From UBA1952 sp965246855 (GTDB lineage: Bacteria > Bacteroidota > Bacteroidia > Chitinophagales > Chitinophagaceae): a stretch of 64,000 nt of DNA. This document shows, piece by piece, positions 25,597 to 34,790 of the stretch (position 1 is the first letter of the stretch; the number at the start of each line of letters is the position of its first letter). Below the pieces are notes generated by a model, which had not been told where the DNA came from, ran no database searches, and saw only the letters and a list, made by a program, of their open reading frames with translations. The stretch is from assembly GCA_965246855.1 (NCBI GenBank), contig CBDFFP010000005.1, positions 310,001 to 374,000 of the forward strand. The letters are read 5' to 3'. The translations under genes were made by a program, and so were the position numbers.

Positions 25597-28500
25597 TTAG
25601 ATGTGCCTCTGAAACAGTCCGTCGTCCTTCGTACCGCTCACAATTGCGTCGGTATTGCGGATTTTGGAAAGGTAGTTCACGTTTGGAAGCGTGTGGATTT
25701 CTTCCAACACATAGAACATGCGCTCTTTCTGCTGATTGCGGCGCAGTTTATAGATAGCACTTTGTGGGTCGTTTACATTCCCGAATACAATGGCGTCCGT
25801 CGGGCAGGCCTGCTGGCAGGCGGTGCGGATTTCACCATCTTTCACCGGGCGGCCTTCTTTCTTCGCCGCCAGTTTTCCTTCCTGCAAACGCTGTACGCAG
25901 AACGAGCATTTCTCCATTACACCGCGGGAGCGAACCGTAACGTCTGGATTTAACACCATGCGTGTTAAATCGTCGTTCATATCATCACGATGATAATCTT
26001 CATAGGTATTGTCTTCAAAGCAATCCGCTTTGTTCCAGTCCATCCAGTTAAAGTGACGCACCTTGTACGGACAGTTGTTGGCGCAATACTTCGTGCCAAT
26101 GCAACGGTTATAAGTCATCATATTGATGCCTTCCGAAGAGTGCGGCGTAGCGGCCACCGGACAAACATTTTCGCACGGCGCATTGTCGCAGTGCTGACAC
26201 ATCATCGGCTGGAAAACCGTCTGGATAGAATCCGGGTTTTCGGGCGAGCCGGAGAAGTAGCGGTCAATGCGAATCCAGTGCATTTCGTGCGCCAGTTTCA
26301 CATGCTCTTTACCAACTACAGAAATATTGTTTTCTGCCTGACAGCCCACGACGCAAGCGCCGCAGCCAATGCAGGACGTCAAGTCCACCGACATGCCCCA
26401 GTGGACGCCGGGCGAAGTATAGTTGGGATAAAGCGTTCCGTTTTCGCGGAAGCCTTGCTCCAGATCATCATTGCCTTGCTGTGTGCCGCCGGGGCCGTAG
26501 GAAGCATTAAAGTCTGTGGTATCTTTTGCAGCCATTACTGCGCCGCTCACGCCCATCACGCTGTGGGCTTCTGCACCTGTTGTAGCTGCGCCTTCGTGGC
26601 CAGGGCCACCGTGCGCTTCTCCGCCATGACCCGCAGTTCCGTGGGCTTCTGCGCCACCATGCGCGCCGCCTTCATGACCGCCGCCGTGTCCTTCTTCCCA
26701 AGAGTTATGCGCGTAATGACCAATTTCCTCTTCCCGCGACTTATAAAGGTGCATCGGGTCTTTGGTGAAATCGCCGAGCGTGTATTCGCGGATAATCGGG
26801 CGTGCTTCGTAGCTGTGGTGCGTTTGGGTAATCGCTACTTCAAATGTGTCGCCTGTCGTTTCAATCGTGGCTTTGGTGTTCAGACAATCCATCGTCTGTC
26901 CGTTCCAAACCCGTAACGGATAGGCATTTCTACCTGTATCTGCTGCCGCGCGGCCCACTTTCTTATCGCGGCCATAGCCGAGCGCCACACCTACTACATC
27001 GTTGTGCTGGCCGGGAACCACCACTACCGGCAGGCGCAATTCCATACCGTTATACTTAATAGATACCACACGCTTTTTCGCTTCCACTTCATTGATGCCG
27101 GTCAGTTCAGCATTCAGTTCCTTGGCACGCTGTGGCGAAAGCGTTGCGTAGTTGTCCCACGTCGCTTTGGTAATTGGGTCGGGCATTTCCAGCAGCCATG
27201 GGTTGTTGCTGCACGCACCGCCATGTCCGATAGATACTTTTTGATAAACAACCACTTCGGGATTCTTGCTCACTGGCATTGCGCGGATGGCAGAAAGTGC
27301 ATGGTTCAAAGCGATTATGCGGGAATTACCTTCATAGAAACCTGGAATAGCGTCCGTTGCTGCCGGTTGTTGCGGTTGCATTGCATCTTCGATTCCGTGT
27401 GCGGAATGACCGGCAGAAGCGTGAGACGTATTCGGCTGGTCCATGCCCGCGCCGGTTACAGAGCTTGCATCCTGCGTCCGAGCGCCGCCCGGCTCTATCA
27501 CACCGTCCTGAACTGCTTGATCAAAAGCCGTTTGTGAACCAAGACGACCCATCCAATAGCTCGTCCAAAGGTCAGCATACGTTGTTCCGGCTGCTGCCCA
27601 CGTGAGGAGCGTATCGGCCAGACCGCGCGTTTTAAACAGCGGCGCAATCGTCGGCTGCATCAGGCTGAAATACCCGGTGCGCGGCTCGGCATCGCCCCAG
27701 CTTTCCAACCAATGATGGTCGGGAAGGAGCATGTTGCAGGCCTGCGCGGTTTCGTCCATGCGGTCTGCGGTGCTGATGCGAGTGGGAACTTTCGCCAGCG
27801 CATCCGCAAATTCTTTACTGTTCGGCCATTCGTAAACGGGATTTACGCCGTGGAAAATCACCGTTCCTACTTGTCCGCCTTTCATCTGCGTCAAAAGCGC
27901 AGCCATCTCCGCATCGTTGCCTTTGCGGGTGTTGTTGGTTGTTCCCCAATCAATCGTCGCGCCATTCGCGCCCACCGCATTGTTGATGGCATTCACCACT
28001 ATTTGCACGTTCACATCGTCGGAACCACACAGTACCAATCCGCGTCCGGCTTTCAGGTCAGCAGCGGCTTGGGTAACAAGCGTATTCAACGCCGGAGAAG
28101 ACAATTTCGCAACAGCGCCGCCGGTTACGGCAGTGTATAAGGCCACAGCAATCGCGCCCATTTCCGAAGGACGGCACGTCGCGCGGCGGTCAGCGGCAGC
28201 ACCGGTAATCGTGTGCAGACTTTCTACTTGATAGTGGCGACTCATCTGTGGATGCTGCGCACTCACTTTCCGGCTTTTGCCGTATTGTTTCGCCTGGATG
28301 GCCGGGTTGAGCCACGTACCTAGGAAATCCGCACCAAGACCTACAATCGTAGCGGCACGGTCAATATGATAAAAAGGAATTGCACGGCGACCATAAGAAG
28401 CCTCATTGGCCGACAGCATCGCGCTGTAGCTCACGGGATCCCACTGAATGTGGCGCGCACCGGTCTTAGCGGTGAAACGGCCAATCGCATCCAAAAGTGT

Positions 28501-29058
28501 CGGGCTGCTAATCGTAGAAGTAACCAGAACGGTTTGGCCTTTGCCCATGCCGCTCATCGCTGCGCGGTCAATGGCATCAAAAGTGGCTTCTTTGTCGTTC
28601 AGACGCGGGCCACGCAGACGGGCTACATCATATAAAGAAAGAACCGAAGCCTGTATTCGGGCGGTTGTTGCGCCCATAGAAAGCGTGCTGCGGTCGTTGC
28701 CTTCAATCTTAATGGGGCGACCATCGCGGGTTTTCACAATTACCGGAACGGCATCGCCGCCATCCACATAGGTGGAAGCGTAATAGAGCGGAACACCGGG
28801 CACCACGTTTTCCGGACGGATGCCGTAGGTAATGGCTTTACGCACCGGCATTTCGCAGGAAGCGGCCACCACAGCAGCAGCGGTAGAAAACCCAAGATAT
28901 TTGAGGAAATCGCGGCGGGGCGTGGTTGCGCCCAGCAGCGAGTCGCTCAGGTCAGCCAGCGGCAAAGACGAGTCTTTAAACTCATTGTCCACCACTTCCT
29001 GATGTGCCGCCGTGTCTTGCAGTTGGGCGAATCCTTTCCAGTATTGCTTTTCGCTCAT
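25597..29058 (-). CDS. actB: Alternative complex III subunit ActB (molybdopterin-like + 4Fe-4S)
   Basis: This 1153-residue fusion has an N-terminal molybdopterin-oxidoreductase-like half without expected Mo chemistry and a C-terminal ferredoxin half. A twin-arginine-like motif with a lipobox (RRDFLKYLGFSTAAAVVAAS, then C) lies at about residues 48-68. The Fe-S clusters are in CIGCGACVVGC, CQHCDNAPCENVC, CIGTKYCANNCPYK and CSFCVQRLQEGK/CQQACPTDA, between about 890 and 1100. It passes electrons from the quinol site to the haem subunits. A His/Gly-rich insert at about 780-835 (nine His in roughly 50 residues) separates the halves and is unusual. Confidence 0.95.
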   Translation of the reverse strand: MSEKQYWKGFAQLQDTAAHQEVVDNEFKDSSLPLADLSDSLLGATTPRRDFLKYLGFSTAAAVVAASCEMPVRKAITYGIRPENVVPGVPLYYASTYVDGGDAVPVIVKTRDGRPIKIEGNDRSTLSMGATTARIQASVLSLYDVARLRGPRLNDKEATFDAIDRAAMSGMGKGQTVLVTSTISSPTLLDAIGRFTAKTGARHIQWDPVSYSAMLSANEASYGRRAIPFYHIDRAATIVGLGADFLGTWLNPAIQAKQYGKSRKVSAQHPQMSRHYQVESLHTITGAAADRRATCRPSEMGAIAVALYTAVTGGAVAKLSSPALNTLVTQAAADLKAGRGLVLCGSDDVNVQIVVNAINNAVGANGATIDWGTTNNTRKGNDAEMAALLTQMKGGQVGTVIFHGVNPVYEWPNSKEFADALAKVPTRISTADRMDETAQACNMLLPDHHWLESWGDAEPRTGYFSLMQPTIAPLFKTRGLADTLLTWAAAGTTYADLWTSYWMGRLGSQTAFDQAVQDGVIEPGGARTQDASSVTGAGMDQPNTSHASAGHSAHGIEDAMQPQQPAATDAIPGFYEGNSRIIALNHALSAIRAMPVSKNPEVVVYQKVSIGHGGACSNNPWLLEMPDPITKATWDNYATLSPQRAKELNAELTGINEVEAKKRVVSIKYNGMELRLPVVVVPGQHNDVVGVALGYGRDKKVGRAAADTGRNAYPLRVWNGQTMDCLNTKATIETTGDTFEVAITQTHHSYEARPIIREYTLGDFTKDPMHLYKSREEEIGHYAHNSWEEGHGGGHEGGAHGGAEAHGTAGHGGEAHGGPGHEGAATTGAEAHSVMGVSGAVMAAKDTTDFNASYGPGGTQQGNDDLEQGFRENGTLYPNYTSPGVHWGMSVDLTSCIGCGACVVGCQAENNISVVGKEHVKLAHEMHWIRIDRYFSGSPENPDSIQTVFQPMMCQHCDNAPCENVCPVAATPHSSEGINMMTYNRCIGTKYCANNCPYKVRHFNWMDWNKADCFEDNTYEDYHRDDMNDDLTRMVLNPDVTVRSRGVMEKCSFCVQRLQEGKLAAKKEGRPVKDGEIRTACQQACPTDAIVFGNVNDPQSAIYKLRRNQQKERMFYVLEEIHTLPNVNYLSKIRNTDAIVSGTKDDGLFQRHI

Positions 29059-29118
29059 TTGATTAATTTGCTATTATGCAAACGTGCTTTTTTGCTAATG
29101 ATTGTAATGTGTTCCGCT

Positions 29119-29180
29119 TAACATGTTTCATGTCTTATGTGTTTATGAATTCATGAAACATGAACACATAAAACATGTTA
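29119..29180. repeat. Imperfect AT-rich palindrome between actA and actB
   Basis: TAACATGTTTCATG at the left faces CATAAAACATGTTA at the right, with GAATTC at the centre. It begins at the actA stop codon and could modulate expression between the two genes. Confidence 0.45.
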
Positions 29181-30542
29181 GTAGTGGCACTTCTGGCACT
29201 CAATACCGCCGATGTCTTCCACCGTTACCTTGTCGCGCTTACCTTCCTTAAACTCCTGGTGGTATTTCTCGTAAATCTGGTAGTAGTTGTTGGAAGCGAA
29301 CTGCACACTTGACTGACGGTGACAGTTGATACACCAGCCCATGCCAAGGGTCGCATACTGATACACCTCATCCATTTCCTGAATGTCTCCGTGACACTGC
29401 TGGCAAGGCACTTTACCTACTGCTGTGTGCTGACTGTGGTTGAAATACACGTGGTCGGGCAGGTTGTGAATTTTCACCCACTCCGGCGAGCTTGCCAGAA
29501 TACTTCCCTGTGCGTCGCGCTTGTAATCTTTCTTTTCCGGGTCCCAGCCTGCGTATTTGTAGAGTTTCTGGATTTCCGCCGTACCATCAATTTTCTTGCC
29601 TTCTGCGGTTACCAATGGATGCTCTTCTGCACCGGTGTATTGGTTGATTTGCTTGTGGCAATTCATACACACGTTGGTAGAAGGAATCATCGCGTGGCGG
29701 CTTTTCTCGGCTGCCGAGTGACAATAGATACAGTTAATTTGGTTGATGCCCGCGTGGACTTTATGGCTGTAGAAAATCGGCTGCTTCGGCATGTAGTTCG
29801 TCTGCCGTCCTAGGTTCGTTGCGCCTGTTACCAGCCAATAGCCGGAAAGGCAAATTACCAGCAGCGTTACCAGCGTAATCGTTACTTTGTTTCTCCAGAA
29901 AGGAACGTCTTTCGTTACCGGAATGGCCGCTTTTTCGGCAGCCGCGCGGCGCAGGGCCTTGTTGGCGCGCCACATCACGTACGTAGCGAGGAGCAGGAGC
30001 AACGTAATGCCCGTGTACATCCAGCTATCATTGCCGGAGGTTTCCGCGCCAGCCATCGTGCCCGCATTGCCCGTACCGGTTGAAGCAACCGCTTTTTCCT
30101 GAACGGAGTTTACATAGGTAACAACTGCGTCAATTTCTGCCGTGCTGAGCTGCGGAAACGCGGTCATCTGCGTTTTGTTCCATTTGTTGAACAAGGTCAC
30201 CGCATACGCATCGCCGGAAGCGATAACGCCGCTTGGGTTGTGCACCCATTTGTAAATCCATTCCTTGCTTGGCACCCGTCCGTCCACGCCTTTCAGCGCC
30301 GGGCCTGTGGCGTCCTTTAGGGGGTTGTGGCAGGAAGCACAATTGGCTGCGAAAATGGCCTTGCCGTCGGGCGCCGCCTGCGAAAAAGCGGGTTGAAAGC
30401 CAAGAACCAAAACGAGTGCTATCAGCAGAGAACGGAAAAGTCCTCGTTGGCAGCCGGTTGCAGGATTGGGTAGAAACACGGTCAGAAAGTTGAGAGTAGG
30501 TCTGGAAAGCAGGAACGAACAAAACGGATTTCGCCCCACCAC
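29178..30542 (-). CDS. actA: Alternative complex III multihaem cytochrome ActA, with N-terminal haem domain
   Basis: This protein of up to 454 residues has a signal/anchor region (LFRSLLIALVLVLGF). A class I cytochrome c domain with CASCH at about residue 69 comes first, then a membrane helix near 175-190, then the pentahaem cytochrome with CIYCH, CMNCH, CQQCH, CINCH and CQKCH. It relays electrons within the complex. The usual ActA carries five haems, so this is a six-haem fusion. The start is uncertain. The -7-like TAGTTTTG at 30550-30557 lies only about 8 bases upstream of the ATG, so a GTG at 30479 may be used instead. Confidence 0.92.
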   Translation of the reverse strand: MVGRNPFCSFLLSRPTLNFLTVFLPNPATGCQRGLFRSLLIALVLVLGFQPAFSQAAPDGKAIFAANCASCHNPLKDATGPALKGVDGRVPSKEWIYKWVHNPSGVIASGDAYAVTLFNKWNKTQMTAFPQLSTAEIDAVVTYVNSVQEKAVASTGTGNAGTMAGAETSGNDSWMYTGITLLLLLATYVMWRANKALRRAAAEKAAIPVTKDVPFWRNKVTITLVTLLVICLSGYWLVTGATNLGRQTNYMPKQPIFYSHKVHAGINQINCIYCHSAAEKSRHAMIPSTNVCMNCHKQINQYTGAEEHPLVTAEGKKIDGTAEIQKLYKYAGWDPEKKDYKRDAQGSILASSPEWVKIHNLPDHVYFNHSQHTAVGKVPCQQCHGDIQEMDEVYQYATLGMGWCINCHRQSSVQFASNNYYQIYEKYHQEFKEGKRDKVTVEDIGGIECQKCHY

Positions 30543-30549
30543 CGGGCGG

Positions 30550-30557
30550 CAAAACTA
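30550..30557 (-). promoter_or_regulatory. Candidate -7 element of the act-cox operon promoter
   Basis: On the minus strand the sequence is TAGTTTTG, an exact TAnnTTTG match, just upstream of the longest actA frame. No good -33 match is seen at the proper spacing, so confidence is low. Confidence 0.3.
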
Positions 30558-30766
30558 CACTCTGTCACTAAATTGTCCACTACCGTTTTCAAATTCTTTT
30601 TGGCTTTTTTTGGGGAAAGTCATCCAATGTTTCCACAATCCGAAAGGAGATTTTTCCAAGTGGGAAAAAAAGGGGTTCTCCGGACAGGAATAATTACTTT
30701 TGTCCACATTCCTTCTACGAGTTTCACCCGATAGCTATCACGACTTGGCACAGGTGCTTGTCGGAA

Positions 30767-30835
30767 ATCTTTTGTCATCGGGAAAGGATCTGAGCGGATG
30801 CAAGCGGGCAAGTTCCCTTCGGGATGACAAAAGAT
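30767..30835. repeat. Dispersed palindromic element, copy 2
   Basis: TCTTTTGTCATCGGG at the left faces CGGGATGACAAAAGA at the right, with AAGCGGGCAAG near the centre. It is the same family as the elements at 23978 and 49195. Confidence 0.75.
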
Positions 30836-30866
30836 TATTGCCGAAACGGCGAAACGGCTAATTTCT

Positions 30867-31097
30867 CTAGGCTGTGTTGCCACTTTGTAGAATGCGTTTT
30901 TGAAGCCCTGTAGGGGCGCTGGTTTGGTAGAAACAGAACCTTGTTTTAGAAAATTCAAGCCCCGTAGGGGTGCCTGTTGATGTTGTCCAGATCAAACAGG
31001 CGCCCCTACAGGGCTTCCTGCCCCTTGTTTTGAATCTTAAAAGCTACCAAACCAGCGCCCCTACAGGGCTTAAATCCCTTCTGTCAACACAGCCTAG
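30867..31097. repeat. 231-bp nested inverted repeat (MITE-like)
   Basis: Outer arms CTAGGCTGTGTTG (30867-30879) and CAACACAGCCTAG (31085-31097) are exact inversions. Inside them a 28-bp block at 30903-30930 (starting AAGCCCTGTAGGGGC) recurs in perfect inversion at 31044-31071. A further CCCGTAGGGG/CCCCTACAGGG pair lies at the centre. No gene is visible between 30543 and 31170. Confidence 0.85.
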
Positions 31098-31170
31098 TTT
31101 ATGAAACCACTTCAGGCAAATCCCCTCTTCACTCCCCATTATTCATTAATCATTATTAATTATTCATTAT

Positions 31171-31956
31171 TTACAGGCTTCCCGTCCGCCCGCCATCCAC
31201 CGGAATGCTTACGCCGTTGATATAGGCCGCCGCATCCGAACACAGAAACGCCACCACCGCACCAATCTCTTCCGGCTTTCCAAAACGCCCTGCCGGGATT
31301 TCTGCCAGCATTTCTTCTTCCACCGCGTCTCGCTCACTGCCTGCTTTCGCCGCTTTCCCCGAAATAATCGCGTCTAATCGCCCCGTAGCTGTGGCTCCCG
31401 GAAGAACATTATTTACCGTAATGCCATATTTCGCTACTTCGTTGGAAAGCGTTTTCGCCCAGCTTGCCACTGCCCCGCGAATGGTGTTGGAAACGCCCAA
31501 ACCCTTCAACGGGATTTTTACGGATGTGGAAATCACATTTACAATCCGCCCCCACCCTTTCGTTTGCATATTGGGCAGCAATGCCGTTGCCAGCGTGTGA
31601 TTCGCGAGTAAATGCTGCTGAAAAGCGCTCAGAAACTGCACATCGGTAGCTTGTACGATAGGGCCAGCTGCCGGGCCGCCGGTGTTGTTTATGAGAATAT
31701 CAAAGCCCATTTCGGCTGCTTTCTGGCTTATTTCCGCTACCGCCGAAAGGTTAGAGAAATCGGCGACGAGATAATCGTGTTGCGCGCCTTCAACAACAAG
31801 CAGTGTTTTCACGGCTTCCTGCAAGGAAACTTCATTGCGGGCCACCAGTGTACAGGAAACGCCGAGTTGCGCGAGCGCCTGCGCGCTTGCCAAGCCAATG
31901 CCTTGTGTAGAACCGCAAATGAGTGCTTTTTTGCCGGAGAGTTGAAGCGGAAACAT
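31171..31956 (-). CDS. SDR-family oxidoreductase with altered catalytic motif
   Basis: The ATG at 31956 is preferred to one 27 bases upstream because it places the Rossmann fold at residue 10, as usual; the product is 261 residues. Visible motifs are GSTQGIG (NAD(P) binding), NNTGG, VISTSV (active Ser), and VNNVLPG with PVDGG at the C-terminus. In place of the catalytic Y-x-x-x-K the sequence has LGVSNTIRGAVASWAKT, with Asn and Arg where Tyr and Lys should be. A divergent SDR subgroup shares this SN-x-x-R form, so it may still bind a nucleotide cofactor, but the reaction is not predicted. Confidence 0.88.
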   Translation of the reverse strand: MFPLQLSGKKALICGSTQGIGLASAQALAQLGVSCTLVARNEVSLQEAVKTLLVVEGAQHDYLVADFSNLSAVAEISQKAAEMGFDILINNTGGPAAGPIVQATDVQFLSAFQQHLLANHTLATALLPNMQTKGWGRIVNVISTSVKIPLKGLGVSNTIRGAVASWAKTLSNEVAKYGITVNNVLPGATATGRLDAIISGKAAKAGSERDAVEEEMLAEIPAGRFGKPEEIGAVVAFLCSDAAAYINGVSIPVDGGRTGSL

Positions 31957-32044
31957 GAGGCGAAAGTAGGCGCGGGCTGTCATAAAATCTTTTGTCCTCC
32001 CGGAACGGAAACTTAGAATCTATTCCAAAAATAAAGGCTTGTAA

Positions 32045-32149
32045 AAACCTTATGGGGTTTGCCCCCAGCTCTTCGGGGCTTTGCTTCAACTCCTCGGGGC
32101 TTTGCTTCAACTCCTCGGGGCTTGCCCCCAGCTCTCCGGGGCAAGCCCC
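32045..32149. repeat. 21-bp tandem array, 5 units, flanked by direct repeats
   Basis: Units start at 32045, 32066, 32087, 32108 and 32129 with no indels. The conserved part is CARCTCYYCGGGGC (the first unit is diverged, keeping GGGG in register). Variable heptamers are TTGCCCC, TTTGCTT, TTTGCTT, TTGCCCC and AAGCCCC. Imperfect direct repeats of about 36 bp flank it at 32015-32050 and 32155-32190 (shared AAAAATAAAGG), and an inverted relative with TTTTTGGAATAG lies near 32262-32290. The heptapeptide on minus is PEELKQS and on plus FNSSGLC. No gene is seen between 31957 and 32348. Confidence 0.85.
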
Positions 32150-32348
32150 CAAAAAGAGTCTGTCCGAAAAATAAAGGGTTGCCAAAAGAACGGTACTTTT
32201 CGTAAGCCCTGTTTTATCTCCGATAACTATAGGGAGACAAAACAATATCAACAATCCCCTTCTTCCGATTTTTGGAATAGGCTCTTAGAAGCGTGTGCGT
32301 CCCACCTTATTGTAAAATCCCGCTTCGGGATGGCGGAAACATTGTCTT

Positions 32349-32591
32349 CTACAACGGCATTGCCTGTCCGGCCTTCGCGGGGATGTTGGTGTGCTTTTCC
32401 TGATTGATGTGGTAGGTGTAATTGGGCGCAATCACCACGTCGTTCGCGTCAAAATGCTTTACGATGCCGTCTTTGTGCATCGCAACTACCCAGCAGGTAT
32501 TTTGGTGCATTCCGTAGTCAATAACGAAGAGCGCCTGCCCGCGTCCGAGCGGCGTATCTACCATGATGGTGGGGTTGAGTTGGAGAATCAT
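32349..32591 (-). CDS. Small Bacteroidetes hypothetical protein
   Basis: The ATG at 32591 gives an 80-residue product beginning MILQLNPTIMVDTPLGRGQA. I recall this opening (hydrophobic strand, P-x-G-x-G, then A-L-F-V-I-D-Y-G) from small proteins in many Bacteroidetes and some phages, but I know no function. The protein is predicted to be soluble and mostly beta. The frame can be extended 17 codons upstream, but that extension looks non-coding. Confidence 0.6.
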   Translation of the reverse strand: MILQLNPTIMVDTPLGRGQALFVIDYGMHQNTCWVVAMHKDGIVKHFDANDVVIAPNYTYHINQEKHTNIPAKAGQAMPL

Positions 32592-32819
32592 GATGTATGT
32601 TTTCTCTTTGGAAAGAGCAGCCGGATAAAAAATGATACCCAATCAAAGCCTTCCTGGTCGTGCGCCGGAAAAAAGCGTTTGTTTGTGGAACGCGCGCCAA
32701 TCCAAAAAGCTTTTCCATCCACAAAAACGACGGGCAGGAAAGAAGACGCTTCCCGGGAATAATTTTCTCCCCTTTTTCCGCTTTTCTTTAGCGCGATTTT
32801 CCTCTGATTTTCTCTTCCC

Positions 32820-33632
32820 ATGTTCCACCGTTTTCTGTCCGATAAACCTTCGCGGCTCTTCGTCTTCATGACGGCTTTTTTCGTCGCCAACGCGCTTATT
32901 GCAGAGTGCATCGGAAACAAGCTTTTTTCCCTGGAAACGCTGCTTGGATTGCCCGTAAAACCGTTCACGCTTTTGGGGCAGGAAGGCCTGACCTATACGC
33001 TCACTTGTGGCGTGCTTTTGTGGCCGTTAGAATTCATCCTCACCGACATCATCAACGAGTATTACGGGGCCCGCGCGGTACGGCGCATTTCCTATATCGC
33101 CGTCGCGCTCATTGGCTATGCATTTCTCGCTTTCTACGGAGCCATTTCCCTGCCCGCCGACAGCGGTTTTTGGCGCAGCAGCCAGCAGGCAAATGGTGTG
33201 CCGGACATGCAGTCGGCGTTCAGCGCGCTGTTCGGGCAAAGCATGCGCATCATTCTGGGCAGCCTCACGGCGTTCCTCGTTAGTCAGGTGCTGGACGTGT
33301 GGATTTTCCACCGCATCAAGCGCGTAACGGGCGAGAAAAAAGTGTGGCTGCGCGCGACAGGCTCCACTGCTTTCTCCCAACTCATTGACAGCTTCATTGT
33401 CCTTTTTATCGCCTTCGGGCCGCTCTGGGGCTGGCAGCGCGTACTGGCCGTTGGGCTGGTGAATTATTCCTACAAGCTCACGATGGCCATTGTGCTGACG
33501 CCAGTGCTTTATTTCGTGGAGCACCGCATTGAAAAGTATTTCGGCAAAGACCTCACGATGCAGTTGAAGGCAGAAGCAATGGGCAGGAAAAGCCAAATTC
33601 CAGAAGCCACACCACAAGGGCCGGGCGTGTAG
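32820..33632 (+). CDS. Queuosine precursor transporter (YhhQ/QPTR family)
   Basis: This 270-residue membrane protein has about six helices. Typical family features are the early VANALIAECIGNKLF segment, WPLEFILTDIINEYYG, and WLRATGSTAFSQLIDSFIVL in the C-terminal half. It imports queuosine precursors for tRNA modification in related bacteria. It is followed 41 bases later by the aspartyl protease gene on the same strand, which may be coincidental. Confidence 0.9.
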   Translation: MFHRFLSDKPSRLFVFMTAFFVANALIAECIGNKLFSLETLLGLPVKPFTLLGQEGLTYTLTCGVLLWPLEFILTDIINEYYGARAVRRISYIAVALIGYAFLAFYGAISLPADSGFWRSSQQANGVPDMQSAFSALFGQSMRIILGSLTAFLVSQVLDVWIFHRIKRVTGEKKVWLRATGSTAFSQLIDSFIVLFIAFGPLWGWQRVLAVGLVNYSYKLTMAIVLTPVLYFVEHRIEKYFGKDLTMQLKAEAMGRKSQIPEATPQGPGV

Positions 33633-33673
33633 GAATTTGCACTTCTCCAATCTTCCATCCTTCCCCTTTTTCT

Positions 33674-34753
33674 ATGACTACCAAGAAAATCATTGCCCGC
33701 TCTGTTCTTGTCCTCTTCGGCCTGCTTTTGCTTTTTGTGGGCTATTTTCTCCTCGTCCGCAAGCTGGACAACAACACAGCAAACGCGGCGGATTTTGGTG
33801 CCGTTCCAAACCCGGAAATTTCCGGCCCGGTATTACTCCCAACGCGGTTTATCGACAGCGCGCGGTTCTACTTTAAAATCGCTTCCACAAGCGCCGATAC
33901 GCTGCTCGGCTTCGGCGATAGTGGTGGCGGATTGTGCATGGCGATGCCGCGATCGGTAGAGAATAATAATGTGCAAAATCTCGTAAAAACGGCGCTCCTG
34001 AAAGGCGTAATGCCCGTGCGTTACATCCCCTTCGGAGACCTCGTGAAGGACGCGCGTTTTCCCGCGCCCGCGCCTTTGCCGCACCTGCTGCTGCGCCGCT
34101 TTCTGAAACTTGTTCAAGAGCCTTATTTCCTTGTTCCCAAAGAAGATGCGGAGCTGAAAATGATGCAGGACGCAATGCCCATAGACTTGTTTTTGGGACA
34201 GAACTTTTTCATGGGAAAGGCGTGGACGATTGATTATCCCAGGCAGCAGATTTGGGTGAATACACCCTTGCAGGGCGGCCCCGGTGTGCAGCCCGTAGGC
34301 TTCCGCAAAAACAAAGCCGGGCGCAGCATTTACGGCCACCCGGCGATTGTGATGGAAGTGGAAGGCGACACGATTGATGTTCTCTTTGACACGGGCGCTT
34401 CGCTGTTTCTTTCGGAAGAGGGAAAGCGCGTTTTTGGTACGCAGGAAAAGACAGTTGCCGGGTCTTTTATCGCTGCTTCCGTCTTTGACCGCTGGCGACA
34501 ATCCCACCCCGAATGGCGCTTTTTTCCGGGCGTAGAAAAAGGCAGCGACGCGATAGAAGTGCCGCGTGTAAAACTGGGGGGACACACTGTTGGCCCTGTG
34601 CTTTTCGCGCGCCGTCCTGATGCCGTTTGGGGTGCAGACGGCATGGCCAATACAATGGACCGCGTGGTGAAAGGCGCGATTGGCGGAAGCGCATTACGCT
34701 ACCTGCGCGTGGTGATTGACTACAACAGCGCGCTCATCCGTTTTGAGCAATAA
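33674..34753 (+). CDS. Membrane-anchored retropepsin-like aspartyl protease
   Basis: This 359-residue protein has one N-terminal transmembrane helix (ARSVLVLFGLLLLFVGYFLL). The aspartyl protease signature VLFDTGASLFLS is near residue 240, preceded by a hydrophobic strand. Such single-signature proteases are expected to act as dimers, as retropepsins do. It is likely periplasmic or envelope-associated, with an unknown substrate. The C-terminus ends YLRVVIDYNSALIRFEQ. Confidence 0.75.
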   Translation: MTTKKIIARSVLVLFGLLLLFVGYFLLVRKLDNNTANAADFGAVPNPEISGPVLLPTRFIDSARFYFKIASTSADTLLGFGDSGGGLCMAMPRSVENNNVQNLVKTALLKGVMPVRYIPFGDLVKDARFPAPAPLPHLLLRRFLKLVQEPYFLVPKEDAELKMMQDAMPIDLFLGQNFFMGKAWTIDYPRQQIWVNTPLQGGPGVQPVGFRKNKAGRSIYGHPAIVMEVEGDTIDVLFDTGASLFLSEEGKRVFGTQEKTVAGSFIAASVFDRWRQSHPEWRFFPGVEKGSDAIEVPRVKLGGHTVGPVLFARRPDAVWGADGMANTMDRVVKGAIGGSALRYLRVVIDYNSALIRFEQ

Positions 34754-34790
34754 ACCCTATAAGGCTTCCAAAACCTCCCAGGGTTTCTGC

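Noticed and set aside
32820..33632. Assignment as a generic DUF165 membrane protein
   Set aside because: The VANALIAECIG and SFIVLFIAFG regions fit the queuosine precursor transporter family better.
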